Made by a program: the position numbers and the translations under genes
In this document: positions 1 through 9,740 of the stretch, one piece after another
How positions within the stretch are numbered: position 1 is the stretch's first letter
Layout of the letters: every line of letters begins with the position of its first letter
Assembly (NCBI GenBank): GCA_963803295.1
Contig: CAWDMC010000028.1
Span: 372,001 to 436,000, forward strand
Direction: 5' to 3'
Length of the DNA stretch: 64,000 nucleotides
Source of the DNA: CAWDMC01 sp963803295
Lineage (GTDB): Bacteria; Acidobacteriota; Terriglobia; UBA7540
The notes under the pieces: generated by a model
Told to the model about the DNA's origin: nothing
The model's input: the letters and a program-made list of their open reading frames with translations, nothing else
The model's database searches: none

Positions 1-202
1 TCGCATTCGTACTAACAAAATCTCTGCGACAGCCCACTAGTGCTCCATAACTCCATAACTTACGAACTCGACGTCCCGACGGCATGGACTATCATTTTTG
101 CCGGGTTGGGCTCGGGTTGATACGTTTTAGGCTGACAATTGATACGCTCTACTGGAGGCGCGCGGTGACCGACAAGCTGCGAGTGCAGCCACAGAATGCC
201 TT

Positions 203-1186
203 CTAGTTGGGTCTCTGATCGCCAGCAGTTTCCTCCTGCTGCTCTTCAGCCTTTTGCCAACTGGAATTGCGGTTGTATTCCTTCATAGTTTTGGCGAGAG
301 CCTCGGTCTTCTTGCCGAGATCTTTTTGATACACTACTCCGTCCCTGTTAACGATGAATGTCATCACGCCGGACGACCTGTATTCCGCCGGATAGGCCAC
401 GAAAGCGAAGCCCTCGGTCATTTTGCCGTTTACCATGTAACTTTTTGCGCCGCCCGGTCCATTTTTCCCCTGGCGCGTTAGGATGTGGTAATAGTAACCC
501 CGGTAAGGAGTTGGGGAGCTGTCTCGGCTTTCAGCATAGCCCTTAGCAAAGGCCGACGCCACCAGCGGGCCGACGGGGCTCTGAGGTTCACCATCAGCAG
601 CTTTCCAATAAAGGCCATTGCGCTGCCCTTCATCGTTGAAGATTTCCTGGGCATACTCGTCGTGCTGCATGGAGTAGTATTCTTTTTGCGCCGCAACGAG
701 CTCATGGCAAACGCTAATCGTGGATATTTCATTCCGGCCGATTCGCCTATACAAAATTTCCTTCCTGCCCACCTCGGTGTCGAAATACCACGAACTGCTA
801 TTGTTCACGAGCGGTATGGGCGTGGGCCAATTGTCCGCGCCGATATACAAGAGGGTGGTTCCATCCGGTTCCTTCATCAGACGGTGCATTTGCTGATATC
901 TCTGTACGAAATTAGCGCGACTCTCGGCGTCCTCGGTTTCGTCTCCCGACGAGACGATTTGCTTTCCGTCGGACCCGAGAATATCGAGCAGCGCGTTTTC
1001 GTCGTTGTTCTGCGCTGCCGTGACGAGTGCGTTGCTTGCGTCTTCCGGCGACGAAAACGTTTTCTGGCCCGATTGCTGCGCCATGGAACGGATGGGAAAG
1101 CACGCCGTCAAAAGGATCGCGACCGCAGCTAATCCAGAAGGGTTGGTCCATTGAAATTTGTCGAAGTTCAGCTTCGTTCGCCGCAT
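203..1186 (-). CDS. DUF2950 family exported protein
   Basis: The protein is about 327 residues and reads as a DUF2950 family member, a family of unknown function common in Acidobacteriota and some Proteobacteria. A signal peptide is visible near the N-terminus (hydrophobic stretch followed by SMAQQ), so it is probably periplasmic or outer-membrane associated. The body has the family's usual features: a FSSPEDASNALVTAAQ helix after the signal, GSDGKQIVSSGD, the GYYYHILTRQGKNGPGGA segment, and the C-terminal GVMTFIVNRDGVVYQKDLG. I chose the ATG at 1186 because GGAGAG lies 8 bases upstream. An in-frame ATG at 1201 and a TTG at 1207 have no such site. It lies 57 bases downstream of the DUF3300 gene on the same strand, so the two are probably co-transcribed. 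The pairing is recurrent, but neither biochemical role is known. Confidence 0.85.
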   Translation of the reverse strand: MRRTKLNFDKFQWTNPSGLAAVAILLTACFPIRSMAQQSGQKTFSSPEDASNALVTAAQNNDENALLDILGSDGKQIVSSGDETEDAESRANFVQRYQQMHRLMKEPDGTTLLYIGADNWPTPIPLVNNSSSWYFDTEVGRKEILYRRIGRNEISTISVCHELVAAQKEYYSMQHDEYAQEIFNDEGQRNGLYWKAADGEPQSPVGPLVASAFAKGYAESRDSSPTPYRGYYYHILTRQGKNGPGGAKSYMVNGKMTEGFAFVAYPAEYRSSGVMTFIVNRDGVVYQKDLGKKTEALAKTMKEYNRNSSWQKAEEQQEETAGDQRPN

Positions 1187-1243
1187 AGGGCTTCTCTCCA
1201 TTTTCAAATTTCATAATCTACTAAGAACGTAACGGTACTCTAA

Positions 1244-2428
1244 TTAACGATGGCCACCGCCGCCGCCACGACGCCCTCCTCCGCCTCCGCCACCGCCTGC
1301 TGCTCCACCGCCACCGCCACCACGGCTTCCTCCGCCACCAAAGCTGGAGTTTCCGCGTGACGAATAGCTCCTTGCCTGTCCGCCCTTCCCGTAGCCGCTG
1401 AAGGCTCCCGAGCGGACGCCGCTCTGACCGCGGGGCGCAGCGTACCCTCGCGCCGCCTTGGGGTTTCCTTCGAAGGGCCTGGCCGTTGCGCCGGGACGGT
1501 TAAAAACTCGGCCGCCTGCGCCCCCACCTCGATTGATGCTGCCACGGTCGGAAACTCCATCGCGCGCGCCTCCACCTCGGTAGAAGCTGCTCCGGTTATA
1601 GAACGTGTTGCTCCGGGAGTAGTACCTGCTGTTGTTAAAAGTTGCGTATCGGTTATGCCAATCGAATCCCCAACGAGGCCAGCCCCATCCAAAACCTCCG
1701 AAAAAGCCGATTCCGAAGCCGGCTCCGAACGACAGGTACGGGCCACCGTACCAAATTCCGGGATACGGGTACCAGCCCGGCCACGCCATGATGGGATCTC
1801 CGTAAACCAACCACGGATCATACGCGGGGACGTAAACGACATTGGGGGTAGCCGGCTGCACGAGGATCGTTGAGCCTTGCGTCGTCACAGTTTGCTGCGG
1901 CGTGGTTTTAAGTTCGCCAGCTCCTTGCGCCCGCTGGCGCATCACCTGTACAGCATCCATCACATCCTGTTGCTGGTTGTAGTAGGCGTCGCCTAGCGCT
2001 GACGCCCAGGACAGGTTCTTGTCCATATTTCCAAGGACGGATGGAAATGCGGTGAGCGCCTTGACGCTCGGGTCCCAGGGTTGCTGGTCTACAGCTTGAC
2101 CCAAAGCGTCGCCCTTCAAATCAGGATGCTCTTGCACCCATCGATCTGCCTCAACGACTTGCTCTGGAAACGTGGACGCCGCCAGGATCTGCGCCACCAG
2201 CGAATCCGGATACAGCGCAATCGGCGCTACCAACTGCTGCAACTGTTCGGAAGTCTGTTGCGTGTGAGGCGGCGCTTGCGTGTCCTGCGGCAGGGCTTGC
2301 GTGTCCTGCTGGGCCGACAGGCTCTGAGGCCAACTCGCGAACAACAGAGCCAGCGACAACACGGAAAGTAAAATCTGCTTGCCCAATCGAGGCCTTGAGA
2401 ACCCCGCGGCACGTCCCAAAATGTTCAT
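1244..2428 (-). CDS. DUF3300 family exported protein with Gly-rich tail
   Basis: The protein is about 394 residues and belongs to the DUF3300 family. A signal peptide (LSVLSLALLFASWPQSLSAQ) is followed by the diagnostic core: QLVAPIALYPDSLVAQILAA, then WVQEHPDL, then WDPSVKALTAFPSVL. A region rich in W, Y, P and G follows (PAYDPWLVYGDP), and the last 120 residues are low-complexity Gly/Arg/Ser, ending in a polyglycine-arginine tail. I chose the ATG at 2428 because AGAGGAGG lies 8 bases upstream. Another ATG at 2455 is possible. It is the first gene of a likely two-gene operon with the DUF2950 gene. The function is unknown; an envelope or surface role is inferred from the signal peptide and the disordered Gly-rich C-terminus. 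Confidence 0.85.
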   Translation of the reverse strand: MNILGRAAGFSRPRLGKQILLSVLSLALLFASWPQSLSAQQDTQALPQDTQAPPHTQQTSEQLQQLVAPIALYPDSLVAQILAASTFPEQVVEADRWVQEHPDLKGDALGQAVDQQPWDPSVKALTAFPSVLGNMDKNLSWASALGDAYYNQQQDVMDAVQVMRQRAQGAGELKTTPQQTVTTQGSTILVQPATPNVVYVPAYDPWLVYGDPIMAWPGWYPYPGIWYGGPYLSFGAGFGIGFFGGFGWGWPRWGFDWHNRYATFNNSRYYSRSNTFYNRSSFYRGGGARDGVSDRGSINRGGGAGGRVFNRPGATARPFEGNPKAARGYAAPRGQSGVRSGAFSGYGKGGQARSYSSRGNSSFGGGGSRGGGGGGAAGGGGGGGGRRGGGGGHR

Positions 2429-3092
2429 GTTCTTGAACCTCCTCTGCACCTTCATCGCTTGAAGCCTCAGATAAATAGAGGTGAGCGGACGCGATTTAAG
2501 CGCGCAAGAACGAGATCGCTCGCTTCTTACGCTTCTTATACGACGTCCGAGGTGCTCTGGCGAAGGTGAGCTGGAGCAGCCAAGCAATAACCCTTTTCCC
2601 AATCTGCCGAGGTAAGAGCGGTCCGTTAGGGGCACACGAATCGGCTCTCCCTAGGCACGGCCATGACCACAATAAGCAGACAGGGGCGCCTGTCTGTTCA
2701 ATATTGACCAGAATCCGTAAAGGGTGCCCCACGGCGTGGCCGCCTCTACGGTTAGAAATTGATCCGCATTCTCATGCTCGAGAGAATTAGTCTGTAGGCA
2801 GGAAATGCCATCCCTGGACAGTTTCCGCGGGTCTTTAACCGGATCTCGCCGCCTCTCCGGCAGAGTCGCTATTTGTGACCAGTGACAGGTGAGAGATTGT
2901 GAACAGACACGCCGCCGGCGAGCATGCCTAAGTGTTGCCTGGGACTTCAACGGTAGCAACTCCAGGTGACCGTCAGCCACTCGGAGACCCACAATTGAAT
3001 CCCCGATTCAAGGCTCGATCTCGAAGGGCCCAGGTATCGCAGTGAGTCCCTGAGCGGTTCTTCCCGTTGGATCAGCCTTAAGGGAGACTCGA
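2429..3092. other. Non-coding gap with one short hairpin
   Basis: I see no supported gene here. The open frames have no recognisable protein and no good ribosome-binding site. A perfect 7-bp inverted repeat (AGACAGG / CCTGTCT) at 2678-2695 could form a small hairpin, but no T-run follows. The upstream part should hold the promoter of the DUF3300-DUF2950 operon. Confidence 0.4.
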
Positions 3093-3866
3093 ATGAAACG
3101 CCTCATCACAATATTTCTTTCTTTGTCGGTGTTTTCCGGTGCAAGTCTGGCCCGTGTGGACCGGGAGCCTACGAATGCCATCGCGAGTGGATCTCTTGCC
3201 GCGCGGCCATCAATCGCGCCACGACCGCTCGCGTCCGACCGGGATCGAGCCGGCCGGCGGTGCTCAGGGCGGAAATCCTGCTTGCCCGCGCCCACTTCTC
3301 GTGCGGCCAGATTGAGGGCCGCTATAGCCAAAATCTCAAGAATGCCATCGAGGCCTATCAGGCAAACCAGCTGACGGTGGACGGCGTCGTGGGCCGGTCC
3401 ATGTGGCAGCTCCTCAATCAGGACTCGGCCGAGGCGGTGGTAGAACATAGGATTTCCGGCGCGGATATCGGTGGCCCTTTCGTCAACAATATCCCCACTG
3501 ACATGGTGGCCAGGTCCAAGTTGAAGGGCATGTACTACGAGTCGCCGTTACAAGTGTTCACGGGGAAGTACCACGCGAGTGCAGCGCTTCTGAAACGTCT
3601 CAATCCCACGCGTTCGTTCGACCGCGTCGGCAGAAGATACTCGTTCCGAATGTAGTAACCCCACCTCCGGGGAAGGCGGCGTCCGTGGTTGTGACGGGCC
3701 TCGGTACCAAAGATCCAGTTCGCGCAGCATCGGTTGAACCGCTTAATTCCGCCGGCAAGGTTCTCTTTTACGCGCCTGCCAATATTGGGGCCCCCCATGA
3801 TCCACTGCCGGTTGGCGAGTGGAAGGTGACGGATATCGTGCACAACCCCTGATACTTTTACAACCC
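3093..3866 (+). pseudogene. L,D-transpeptidase (YkuD/ErfK type) remnant
   Basis: This is a broken gene for a periplasmic L,D-transpeptidase, an enzyme that cross-links peptidoglycan. The start at 3093 encodes a signal peptide (MKRLITIFLSLSVFSGASLA). After a frameshift between about 3200 and 3258, another frame encodes a peptidoglycan-binding-like helical segment (ILLARAHFSCGQIEG, then NAIEAYQANQ) and a LysM-like stretch. After a second frameshift near 3640 the frame reads the start of the YkuD domain (HDPLPVGEWKVTDIVHNP), interrupted by a TGA and followed by YFYNPE. The catalytic SHGC motif is absent because the gene stops where it meets the truncated SbcC-like gene at about 3866. It cannot make an active enzyme. 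Family assignment is from recognisable motifs only. Confidence 0.75.
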
Positions 3867-5021
3867 TGAAAACTCTCCCTCCATGACGGGAAGCTGTTGT
3901 CGCGCCCGGATGGCCCGCTGGATTTTGACGCAGGCAGCGTAGGATCCCTGGCCTCCGCATGGAACACTCTCGAGCTCCTCCGACTCAACGCGAGAGCGCT
4001 TCAAATCAACGCGTTTTGCATTCAAATCAGCTTCCACGGTATGCAGCGCTGATTCCACCTCCGAATTCGAAGTTTCGAGCTGCTGCGTCTTCTCAATCTG
4101 CAGGTGGAGCTGGGCGATGTGTTCTGCAACCGCCCTCTCCCGCTCTCGAAAGCCCTCCGTGTCTTCGCGTCCTGCCAGCAGCCGGTCGTCCGCGGCAATC
4201 TGTTTTCGCAGTTGGGCAATCTCGCCCTTGCTCTTCTCGATACGCCGGTTGAGCTCCTGCCGCTGGGACTCGAGCGCTCTGCGTTCGGACTCCCGGGACT
4301 GCAGTTCCTGCGCCTGCTGTTCCAGGTTGACTTTCTGCGCCTCGAGCCCTTGCAATCTGGAGCCAAGCGCCTCAAGTTCCAGTCCCAGCTTCCCGACATC
4401 GTCAACCTCGGATTCGTTCACCAGGACTTGCGAGATCCCCTTCCTTTCACCCTCCAGGACCAGGACCTTCTTGCTCTTTTCGTCCGCGAATCCCCGCGCC
4501 GTGGCGGAGATGAGCCGCAACCGCTCCAAGCCTAGCAACTGGGTGATAAACAACTCTTTGCGCTGACTTCGCTCTAAGGACAGAAAGTTCCCGCATCGCC
4601 GTTGGCTCGAAAAAATACTGGCCAGAAACCCGGTCGGGCTGCCCACGTGCTTCGCCGTCCATTCCGCAAACGCTTCCTTCTTGCCGCTGGCCAGCGCCAC
4701 TCCCTGGCTGTCGAAGATGTAGCTCTCCATCTGGCGAGCTTTTGGGTCCAACTTCAGAAGCGATCGATAGCGTCCACCGTTCACGCCGAACGTCATGTCG
4801 ATCTCGGGGTTCGGGTGGGTGCAGAAATCGTACAATGATCGCTTCTGCCCGGGCAGTTGCCGGAACAGGGCAGCAAAGACTGAGCCGATCAGCGTCGACT
4901 TCCCAGCTCCGTTATCGCCCACGATGGCGATCAGACCGGGGCCCAGCGCTTCAAAGTCAACGTTGATTTGATCGCGGAAAGCCTCGCTGATACCCCGCAC
5001 GCTAAGCTGATGGATCTTCAT
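3858..5021 (-). CDS. SbcC/Rad50-like ATPase, N-terminal half only
   Basis: The 387-residue product is the N-terminal half of an SbcC/Rad50-type DNA-repair ATPase. Residues 1-60 carry the ABC-type head with Walker A GDNGAGKST. Residues 190-340 form a long Glu/Gln/Arg-rich coiled coil. Near residue 355 the CGGQGSYAAC segment resembles a Rad50 zinc hook. The family's returning coiled coil and C-terminal Walker B/signature half are missing; the frame ends about 25 residues after the hook-like motif. The truncation point coincides with the end of the broken L,D-transpeptidase, so a deletion joined the two. The natural partner, an SbcD/Mre11-like nuclease, lies about 6 kb away at 11322-12474 on the same strand and is also damaged. 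The protein could not form a normal SbcCD complex. Confidence 0.75.
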   Translation of the reverse strand: MKIHQLSVRGISEAFRDQINVDFEALGPGLIAIVGDNGAGKSTLIGSVFAALFRQLPGQKRSLYDFCTHPNPEIDMTFGVNGGRYRSLLKLDPKARQMESYIFDSQGVALASGKKEAFAEWTAKHVGSPTGFLASIFSSQRRCGNFLSLERSQRKELFITQLLGLERLRLISATARGFADEKSKKVLVLEGERKGISQVLVNESEVDDVGKLGLELEALGSRLQGLEAQKVNLEQQAQELQSRESERRALESQRQELNRRIEKSKGEIAQLRKQIAADDRLLAGREDTEGFRERERAVAEHIAQLHLQIEKTQQLETSNSEVESALHTVEADLNAKRVDLKRSRVESEELESVPCGGQGSYAACVKIQRAIRARQQLPVMEGEFSGL

Positions 5022-5143
5022 GGCGATCTTTCCTGTGGCCGGTCAATTGAAAGGCTGCTGCTGTAGGACGTCAGATTAATGACATTCGTGCGGGAGTACC
5101 GTGAGTTTTTTAAAACTCACAATCCACAACGGCGAAGCCAGCG

Positions 5144-5371
5144 GTCCAAAAGGAACTGCTGCGCCATGCCGATATCCGGACCTCGATGAACACCTACACG
5201 CAGGCTATTTCAGCCGGAAATCGAGAAGCGGATTCGAGAGTGCTCCATGCTTTGTACGAATCTTGTACTCGCGGGAAGATCTCTCCCTACTTCAAATTGT
5301 TGAAAAGCTTGGTGGACCTGGAGGAGTCGAATCGTGCCCCAGTATTGATTCTGCGTAACTTATTGATTTGA
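5144..5371 (+). pseudogene. Tyrosine recombinase (integrase) C-terminal remnant
   Basis: From about 5144 the frame reads VQKELLRHADIRTSMNTYTQ, which matches the C-terminal box of tyrosine recombinases: the LLxH segment and the catalytic tyrosine in MNTYTQ, followed by a Lys/Arg-poor tail. The upstream catalytic core (Arg and His boxes) is absent, so only the last 40-50 residues of an integrase survive. After SADSRVL-like sequence the frame runs on to a stop at 5369-5371 with no further similarity. It lies between the truncated SbcC-like gene and a truncated glycosyltransferase, another sign that this stretch was assembled by insertions and deletions. Confidence 0.6.
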
Positions 5372-5394
5372 CGAAGCGGCAGAAACGTGAGAGG

Positions 5395-5997
5395 TCAAAA
5401 CGCCCTTCTGGGGTACACGGCAAACTGGTCCTTGTAAGAATCCGGGGCAACGAATGGTACGTCGGGAATACCATGCGGAATGAGATCGATCTTGGCCAGT
5501 GGCGCCTGGTAAACCTCTTGCAGGATTGTTTGTCCCCTCTCCGTCATGACCACCAGCCGGCTTGAGAGCGCGATTAATTTCTGCATCACTCGATGCTGGT
5601 CGGCGTTCGGCTTGAGGAGAACGGTATGGAGCGTGGTGACGACCGGCGCTCTCAAGTCGTTCAGCAGGGCCAACAAGTGGCTGCCGGCTGGCCCGCCGAA
5701 AATTCCGAACTCGTGTTGGACGGAGACGATGTCAACGTTGCTGGAGTTGAGGAAGTCGGTGGCGCGCCGGTACGAACTCAGATTCTGCTCCTCGATCTCG
5801 AAGCGAACGACGTCCGGATAGTGGTAGCACCCATTGATGTCTGTGACTGGCACCGCGAAGCACCGGCTCTGGGGACATCTTGCGGCCACAGCCCCAAGCA
5901 GGTCGGATGTGAACGTGGCAATACCGCACTTGCGCGGCAAGTAGTCGCCGAGAAACGCGATGGTTCGAGCGCTGGAGGTTATTTTCACGACTTGCAC
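5395..5997 (-). CDS. Glycosyltransferase family 4, N-terminal fragment
   Basis: The 200-residue product matches the N-terminal (acceptor-binding) Rossmann domain of GT-B family 4 glycosyltransferases. It has IAFLGDYLPRKCGIATFTSD near the start, VSVQHEFGIFGG in the middle, then PVVTTLHTVL and LIPHGIPD, the last marking the hinge to the second domain. The C-terminal domain with the nucleotide-sugar-binding E(x7)E motif is missing: the frame ends in KDQFAVYPRRAF and a stop where family members continue into the second domain. The GTG at 5997 has AAGGGA upstream. An ATG 4 bases further upstream is out of frame, so a one-base indel at the start is possible. It is most likely non-functional. Confidence 0.7.
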   Translation of the reverse strand: MQVVKITSSARTIAFLGDYLPRKCGIATFTSDLLGAVAARCPQSRCFAVPVTDINGCYHYPDVVRFEIEEQNLSSYRRATDFLNSSNVDIVSVQHEFGIFGGPAGSHLLALLNDLRAPVVTTLHTVLLKPNADQHRVMQKLIALSSRLVVMTERGQTILQEVYQAPLAKIDLIPHGIPDVPFVAPDSYKDQFAVYPRRAF

Positions 5998-6177
5998 CCA
6001 TATTCCCTTTCTTTGCGATCAGGAACCGCGCTGGTGAGCGGCGGGTCTGGCGCCGACATTCTCCTTCAGGCGGCATCGACGAGACGCACCACACGCGAGG
6101 GTAGCAACCCAACCCGCTCAGGTATGGATAATCGAAAAGGTCACTCCCTTGTCTGACGCAAAAGGCACTGGACGACA

Positions 6178-6552
6178 TCAATCCCAGTACGGCTTGTAGC
6201 CGTAGTACCCGTAAAGCGTGTATCCCCAAGAGGGGTCTGCCAAGTCTGGCCAGTTGCTCTTGTCAAATCCCGGCGCCTTTTCTAATATCTCCCGGTTGGC
6301 ATTCAGAACCAGCCGCTTCGCGACCCTGTCGACGCCAAACGCCTGCCAGGGAATGGCAAATAGTTTGTCACCCACGCCGAGAATACCGCCGAACGACAAC
6401 ACGGCGTAGGCGATCCGCCCCCGGTCCAAGTCAATCATGAGTTCCTCGATCTGGCCCATGTCTTCGCCTTGGTGGTTCACCACTCTGTCGCCCTTCAAAG
6501 TACTCGCGGAAAGCACAAGCCCAAAAGTCTTTGCTGGCTGTACTTGAGACAT
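6178..6552 (-). CDS. PRC-barrel domain protein
   Basis: This is a 124-residue soluble protein with a PRC-barrel domain, a small beta-barrel found in the photosynthetic reaction centre H subunit and in RimM. The pattern is typical: STLKGDRVVNHQGEDMGQIE, then ELMIDLDRGRIAYAVLSFGG and GDKLFAIPWQAF. The C-terminus is Tyr/Gly-rich (YGYYGYKPYW). The ATG at 6552 is chosen because AAGGAG lies 7 bases upstream. Stand-alone PRC-barrel proteins are often linked to stress responses, but no specific partner is visible here. Neighbours are a truncated glycosyltransferase downstream and a penicillin-binding protein gene upstream. Confidence 0.85.
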   Translation of the reverse strand: MSQVQPAKTFGLVLSASTLKGDRVVNHQGEDMGQIEELMIDLDRGRIAYAVLSFGGILGVGDKLFAIPWQAFGVDRVAKRLVLNANREILEKAPGFDKSNWPDLADPSWGYTLYGYYGYKPYWD

Positions 6553-6923
6553 GCTATCTCTCCTTATTGCTTCGAGTGTGAGATGGAGGCAGCGGATCAC
6601 TTCCAACGTATGACCCAAGGAGGCTCACATCGACTCTCGTCTGCTCCCGGCCACCTCTTGACGATATTCCCGCGATGTACGCACTGTCTGTTCAGAGTTG
6701 ACCAAGCGCTTGAGCAAAATGGCACAGGCCAGCACCATGGGCGAGGATCTCGACAAAATCAAACAGCGTCTTCCGCTGCCTAATTATTTGCGGCAGCAAA
6801 ACTCCCAGAAGTCGTAGCAATGCTCGCGCCGCGCTCCGAGAGAAAAAGGGACGCCTATCTCGTATTGGCCCAAGCCGTGGGGCTTAATGTCGCGCTAGGG
6901 CCCTTCAGTTGAACCCTTTTCCC
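6553..6923. other. Intergenic gap, no gene seen
   Basis: No coding sequence with recognisable features was found. The stretch separates the penicillin-binding protein gene from the PRC-barrel gene and should contain the latter's promoter. Confidence 0.4.
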
Positions 6924-9296
6924 TTACCGAAGGTCCAGAAGCGTCTTGTTCTCCGTCCAGACAGACGCGTCCGTCTGCTCGTCCGGTTTTGGCGGTAAAG
7001 GCTCGGTACCTTTAATGAACAGCTCAACGCGAGTAATGGCTGAATCAGTGAGCGCCACCAGGTTCGTGCCAATGTCGATGCTGGCCGTAACAATCCCCGG
7101 GGGCTGACTGAACGGCCGAAGGTTCTGATAGGCTGGTAAATCGGTTGTCCGCTTCATGAATTCGGTCCAGAGGGGCAGAGCCGAGCGGGCCCCGGAGATG
7201 TCCAGTTCATGGTCGTCATCGTAACCCACCCAAGCCACGGTGAGCAGGTTAGGAGTGAATCCGGCAAACCAGCCGTCGTGTGAGGTGCCGGTCTTCCCAG
7301 CCGCCGGAAGCTTAAAGCCGCGGGCCCTCACGCCCGCTCCCGTGCCGCTGTTGATAACGCTTTGGAGGAGGCTTACCATCAAATAGCTCACGCGCGCGTC
7401 AAGCACCCGCCGCCGCGCGATGGGATTATTCCAGACGGTGCGGCCCGAGGCATCGGTGACGGCCACGATGCACCTTGGACCGACGTAGTCGCCGCTGTTC
7501 GCGAAGATCGTATAAGCTCCGGCGATTTCGAGTGGCGTCGCGACGTAGGCGCCCAGCGCAATGGCTGGCGTCGGGCTTAGCTGGTCGTTGAAACCAGCCG
7601 CCATAGCAAGGTCGCGCACTTTGCTGTAACCCACCATCTCCGCCAGACGTACGGTGGGCACGTTGAGGGAGTAGGTCAACGCCTCGCGGACCGTTACCGA
7701 GCCGCGATATGCCTTTTTGTAGTTCTCGGGCTCGTACGGTTGGTTCCCGAATTCAAATGTGGTGGGTTCGTCCGGCACGATCGTGGCTAGCGTGATCAGG
7801 GGTTGTGAGCCGTCTACACCTGAGTTCAGCGCCGCCGCGTACACGAAAGGCTTGAACGAAGAACCGGGCTGACGCCTCGCCGAAACGTGATTTAGCTGAC
7901 TCGCTCCGTAGCCACGGCCGCCCACGAGGGCCTTGACGTCGCCCGTGTGCGGGTCCAGAGCAATGAGGGCGAGTTGTGGCTGGTTCGAGTCCGCAGGCGG
8001 CGCCTTCTTGCGCTCCCTCTGTTTCTTCACTTGGTGGTCAACGTCGATCAGCGCGACGCGCGCGCCCTCCGAGGCCGCACGCTGGAGATCAAGGTTGAGC
8101 GTGGTGTAAATCCGGTAGCCTTGTGAAAGCAGGTCCTGCTCGGAAAACTTGGCGAGCAGTTGGGCCTTCACCATATCCACGAAATAGGCCTCCTGGCTGG
8201 CTTCGGCGGTCTGCTCGGTTAACCTCACGGGGGTTTTAGAGGCCTGTTCGGCTTCGCTAGCGCTGATGAAGTGTGCTTTTACCATCCTTCGCAACACAAA
8301 ATTCCGCCGCTCCGCCGATTGCTCCGGATGTTGGTAGGGCGAGTAGTGGTTGGGCCCGCGGAGCAACCCAGCCAGCATAGCTGCCTCGGGGAGCGTCAGA
8401 GTACTGATGTCCTTGTTGAAATAGACAGCAGCGGCCTCGCCGAAGCCGTAGATGGAAAAGCTATCCCGCTGACCGAGATAGACCTGGTTCGCGTAGAGCT
8501 CGAGAACCTGCTCTTTCGTCAACCGCAGCTCGAGCAGCATTGCGAAAGAGATTTCCGCTATCTTTCGCCGGATGGTGCGGCGGGGTGTCAAGAAGAGGTT
8601 TCGTGCCAGTTGCATGGTCAACGTACTACCACCCTGCAGCCGGTCGTTCGAGCGGAGATCGGCGATGGCGGCGGTCACCATGCGGAAAGAATCCACGCCA
8701 TGGTGCGAATAGAACCGATGGTCTTCAGTAGCGAGGATCGCATCCACCAAAATCTTGGGAAGGTCTTGATAGGGGACAAGGCGCCGTTTTGTGCGGCTCC
8801 CACCAAAGAGAGTCGTGATCACTTGAGGCTCGAGCCAATAGGTCTTCAACGCAGTCCTGCTGTCGAGATCAGTAATCGACACCAGGAGGTCGCCTCTGAA
8901 TTCCAGTCGCGCCGGACCTTCCCTCTGCCCCTTGGTGAAGAAGGACTCGCGGCCCGGCCGGATCTCCAGCCCGGTGTCTAGCACAGTAAAGTTCCCGACG
9001 CCTTGGCCGTCCTGCCCCTCGCTGTAGCAAGCCTTCCGCAGGTGGTCTGCGACCGCTCTTGCCCTCAAGCGCTGTCCCACTTGCAACTCGGTCGGGGCAG
9101 CCAGGATGACAGCAGGATTGCCGAAGACGTTCCCATTCAAGCGAGCGTCGATGATGCGTGCGAATTGCAGGTAGAAATGAACACAGACACCGGCAACCGC
9201 CACGACCATAGCGAAAATCAGCAGCCCTGCTCCGAGCAGGATCTTTCTCCTGCGGTTCCGTAGAGGACAGACTGAGTTCGTGTGAGGTCGCTGCAT
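6924..9296 (-). CDS. mrcB: Bifunctional penicillin-binding protein 1B-type
   Basis: The 790-residue product is a class A penicillin-binding protein that polymerises lipid II glycan strands and cross-links peptides outside the inner membrane. One transmembrane helix lies at residues 18-42. Residues 60-150 resemble the UB2H domain that marks PBP1B (PAVILAAPTELQVGQ). The GT51 glycosyltransferase domain follows, with catalytic Glu in ATEDHRFYSHHGVD (about 191) and QGGSTLTMQLARN. The transpeptidase domain has SSFK (Ser about 479), SLN and KTGTS. The start ATG touches the stop codon of the upstream secreted-protein gene (TAGATG), suggesting translational coupling. The length is normal for PBP1B and no defect is seen. 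Distinguishing it from PBP1A rests on the UB2H-like segment. Confidence 0.93.
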   Translation of the reverse strand: MQRPHTNSVCPLRNRRRKILLGAGLLIFAMVVAVAGVCVHFYLQFARIIDARLNGNVFGNPAVILAAPTELQVGQRLRARAVADHLRKACYSEGQDGQGVGNFTVLDTGLEIRPGRESFFTKGQREGPARLEFRGDLLVSITDLDSRTALKTYWLEPQVITTLFGGSRTKRRLVPYQDLPKILVDAILATEDHRFYSHHGVDSFRMVTAAIADLRSNDRLQGGSTLTMQLARNLFLTPRRTIRRKIAEISFAMLLELRLTKEQVLELYANQVYLGQRDSFSIYGFGEAAAVYFNKDISTLTLPEAAMLAGLLRGPNHYSPYQHPEQSAERRNFVLRRMVKAHFISASEAEQASKTPVRLTEQTAEASQEAYFVDMVKAQLLAKFSEQDLLSQGYRIYTTLNLDLQRAASEGARVALIDVDHQVKKQRERKKAPPADSNQPQLALIALDPHTGDVKALVGGRGYGASQLNHVSARRQPGSSFKPFVYAAALNSGVDGSQPLITLATIVPDEPTTFEFGNQPYEPENYKKAYRGSVTVREALTYSLNVPTVRLAEMVGYSKVRDLAMAAGFNDQLSPTPAIALGAYVATPLEIAGAYTIFANSGDYVGPRCIVAVTDASGRTVWNNPIARRRVLDARVSYLMVSLLQSVINSGTGAGVRARGFKLPAAGKTGTSHDGWFAGFTPNLLTVAWVGYDDDHELDISGARSALPLWTEFMKRTTDLPAYQNLRPFSQPPGIVTASIDIGTNLVALTDSAITRVELFIKGTEPLPPKPDEQTDASVWTENKTLLDLR

Positions 9297-9740
9297 CTAC
9301 GGTCTTAAGCTCCTCGCAGGTTTGGATGCTGATAGAACGGCGCCGTGCGCTTCCGCCGCGCCCGTAGGCCCTTTCAGAATCTTCTCTAAAATCAAATTGG
9401 CATCGTCAATGGCGTTGCGCGTCGGTCTTGCACGCCCCGACTCTTCTGACCGACTCAAATCCCTGATCACGACGGCTTTCAATTGCATGAACTGTTCAGC
9501 CGTTTTGAAGTCGCTGAGATCTCTCTCAGGCTCTTCAAATCCCGCAAATCGCACGCCTTCTGCTGAAGAGTGGCGGCGGCTCTGGACCTTGGGTTCGATT
9601 ACCTTGCACAATATGCTGATGTCTCGGGGGGCTCGAGTTTCCCGTGTCCGGGGTGATTCGTCTGTATCTCGACCTAGAGCGCGAGGCAGCAAGAAGATTG
9701 TGAAACTCAGAGCCGCCGCGAAATAGGCTTTATGCCACAT
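9297..9740 (-). CDS. Hypothetical secreted protein upstream of PBP1B
   Basis: This 147-residue protein matches no family I recognise. The N-terminus is a probable signal peptide (MWHKAYFAAALSFTIFLLPRALG). The rest is charged and hydrophilic, with a helical segment (DDANLILEKILKG) near the end. I chose the ATG at 9740 because AGGAGGAG lies just upstream. Its stop codon abuts the start of the penicillin-binding protein gene without a gap, so the two are almost certainly one transcriptional unit. A role in the same envelope process is inferred from that coupling alone. Confidence 0.6.
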   Translation of the reverse strand: MWHKAYFAAALSFTIFLLPRALGRDTDESPRTRETRAPRDISILCKVIEPKVQSRRHSSAEGVRFAGFEEPERDLSDFKTAEQFMQLKAVVIRDLSRSEESGRARPTRNAIDDANLILEKILKGPTGAAEAHGAVLSASKPARSLRP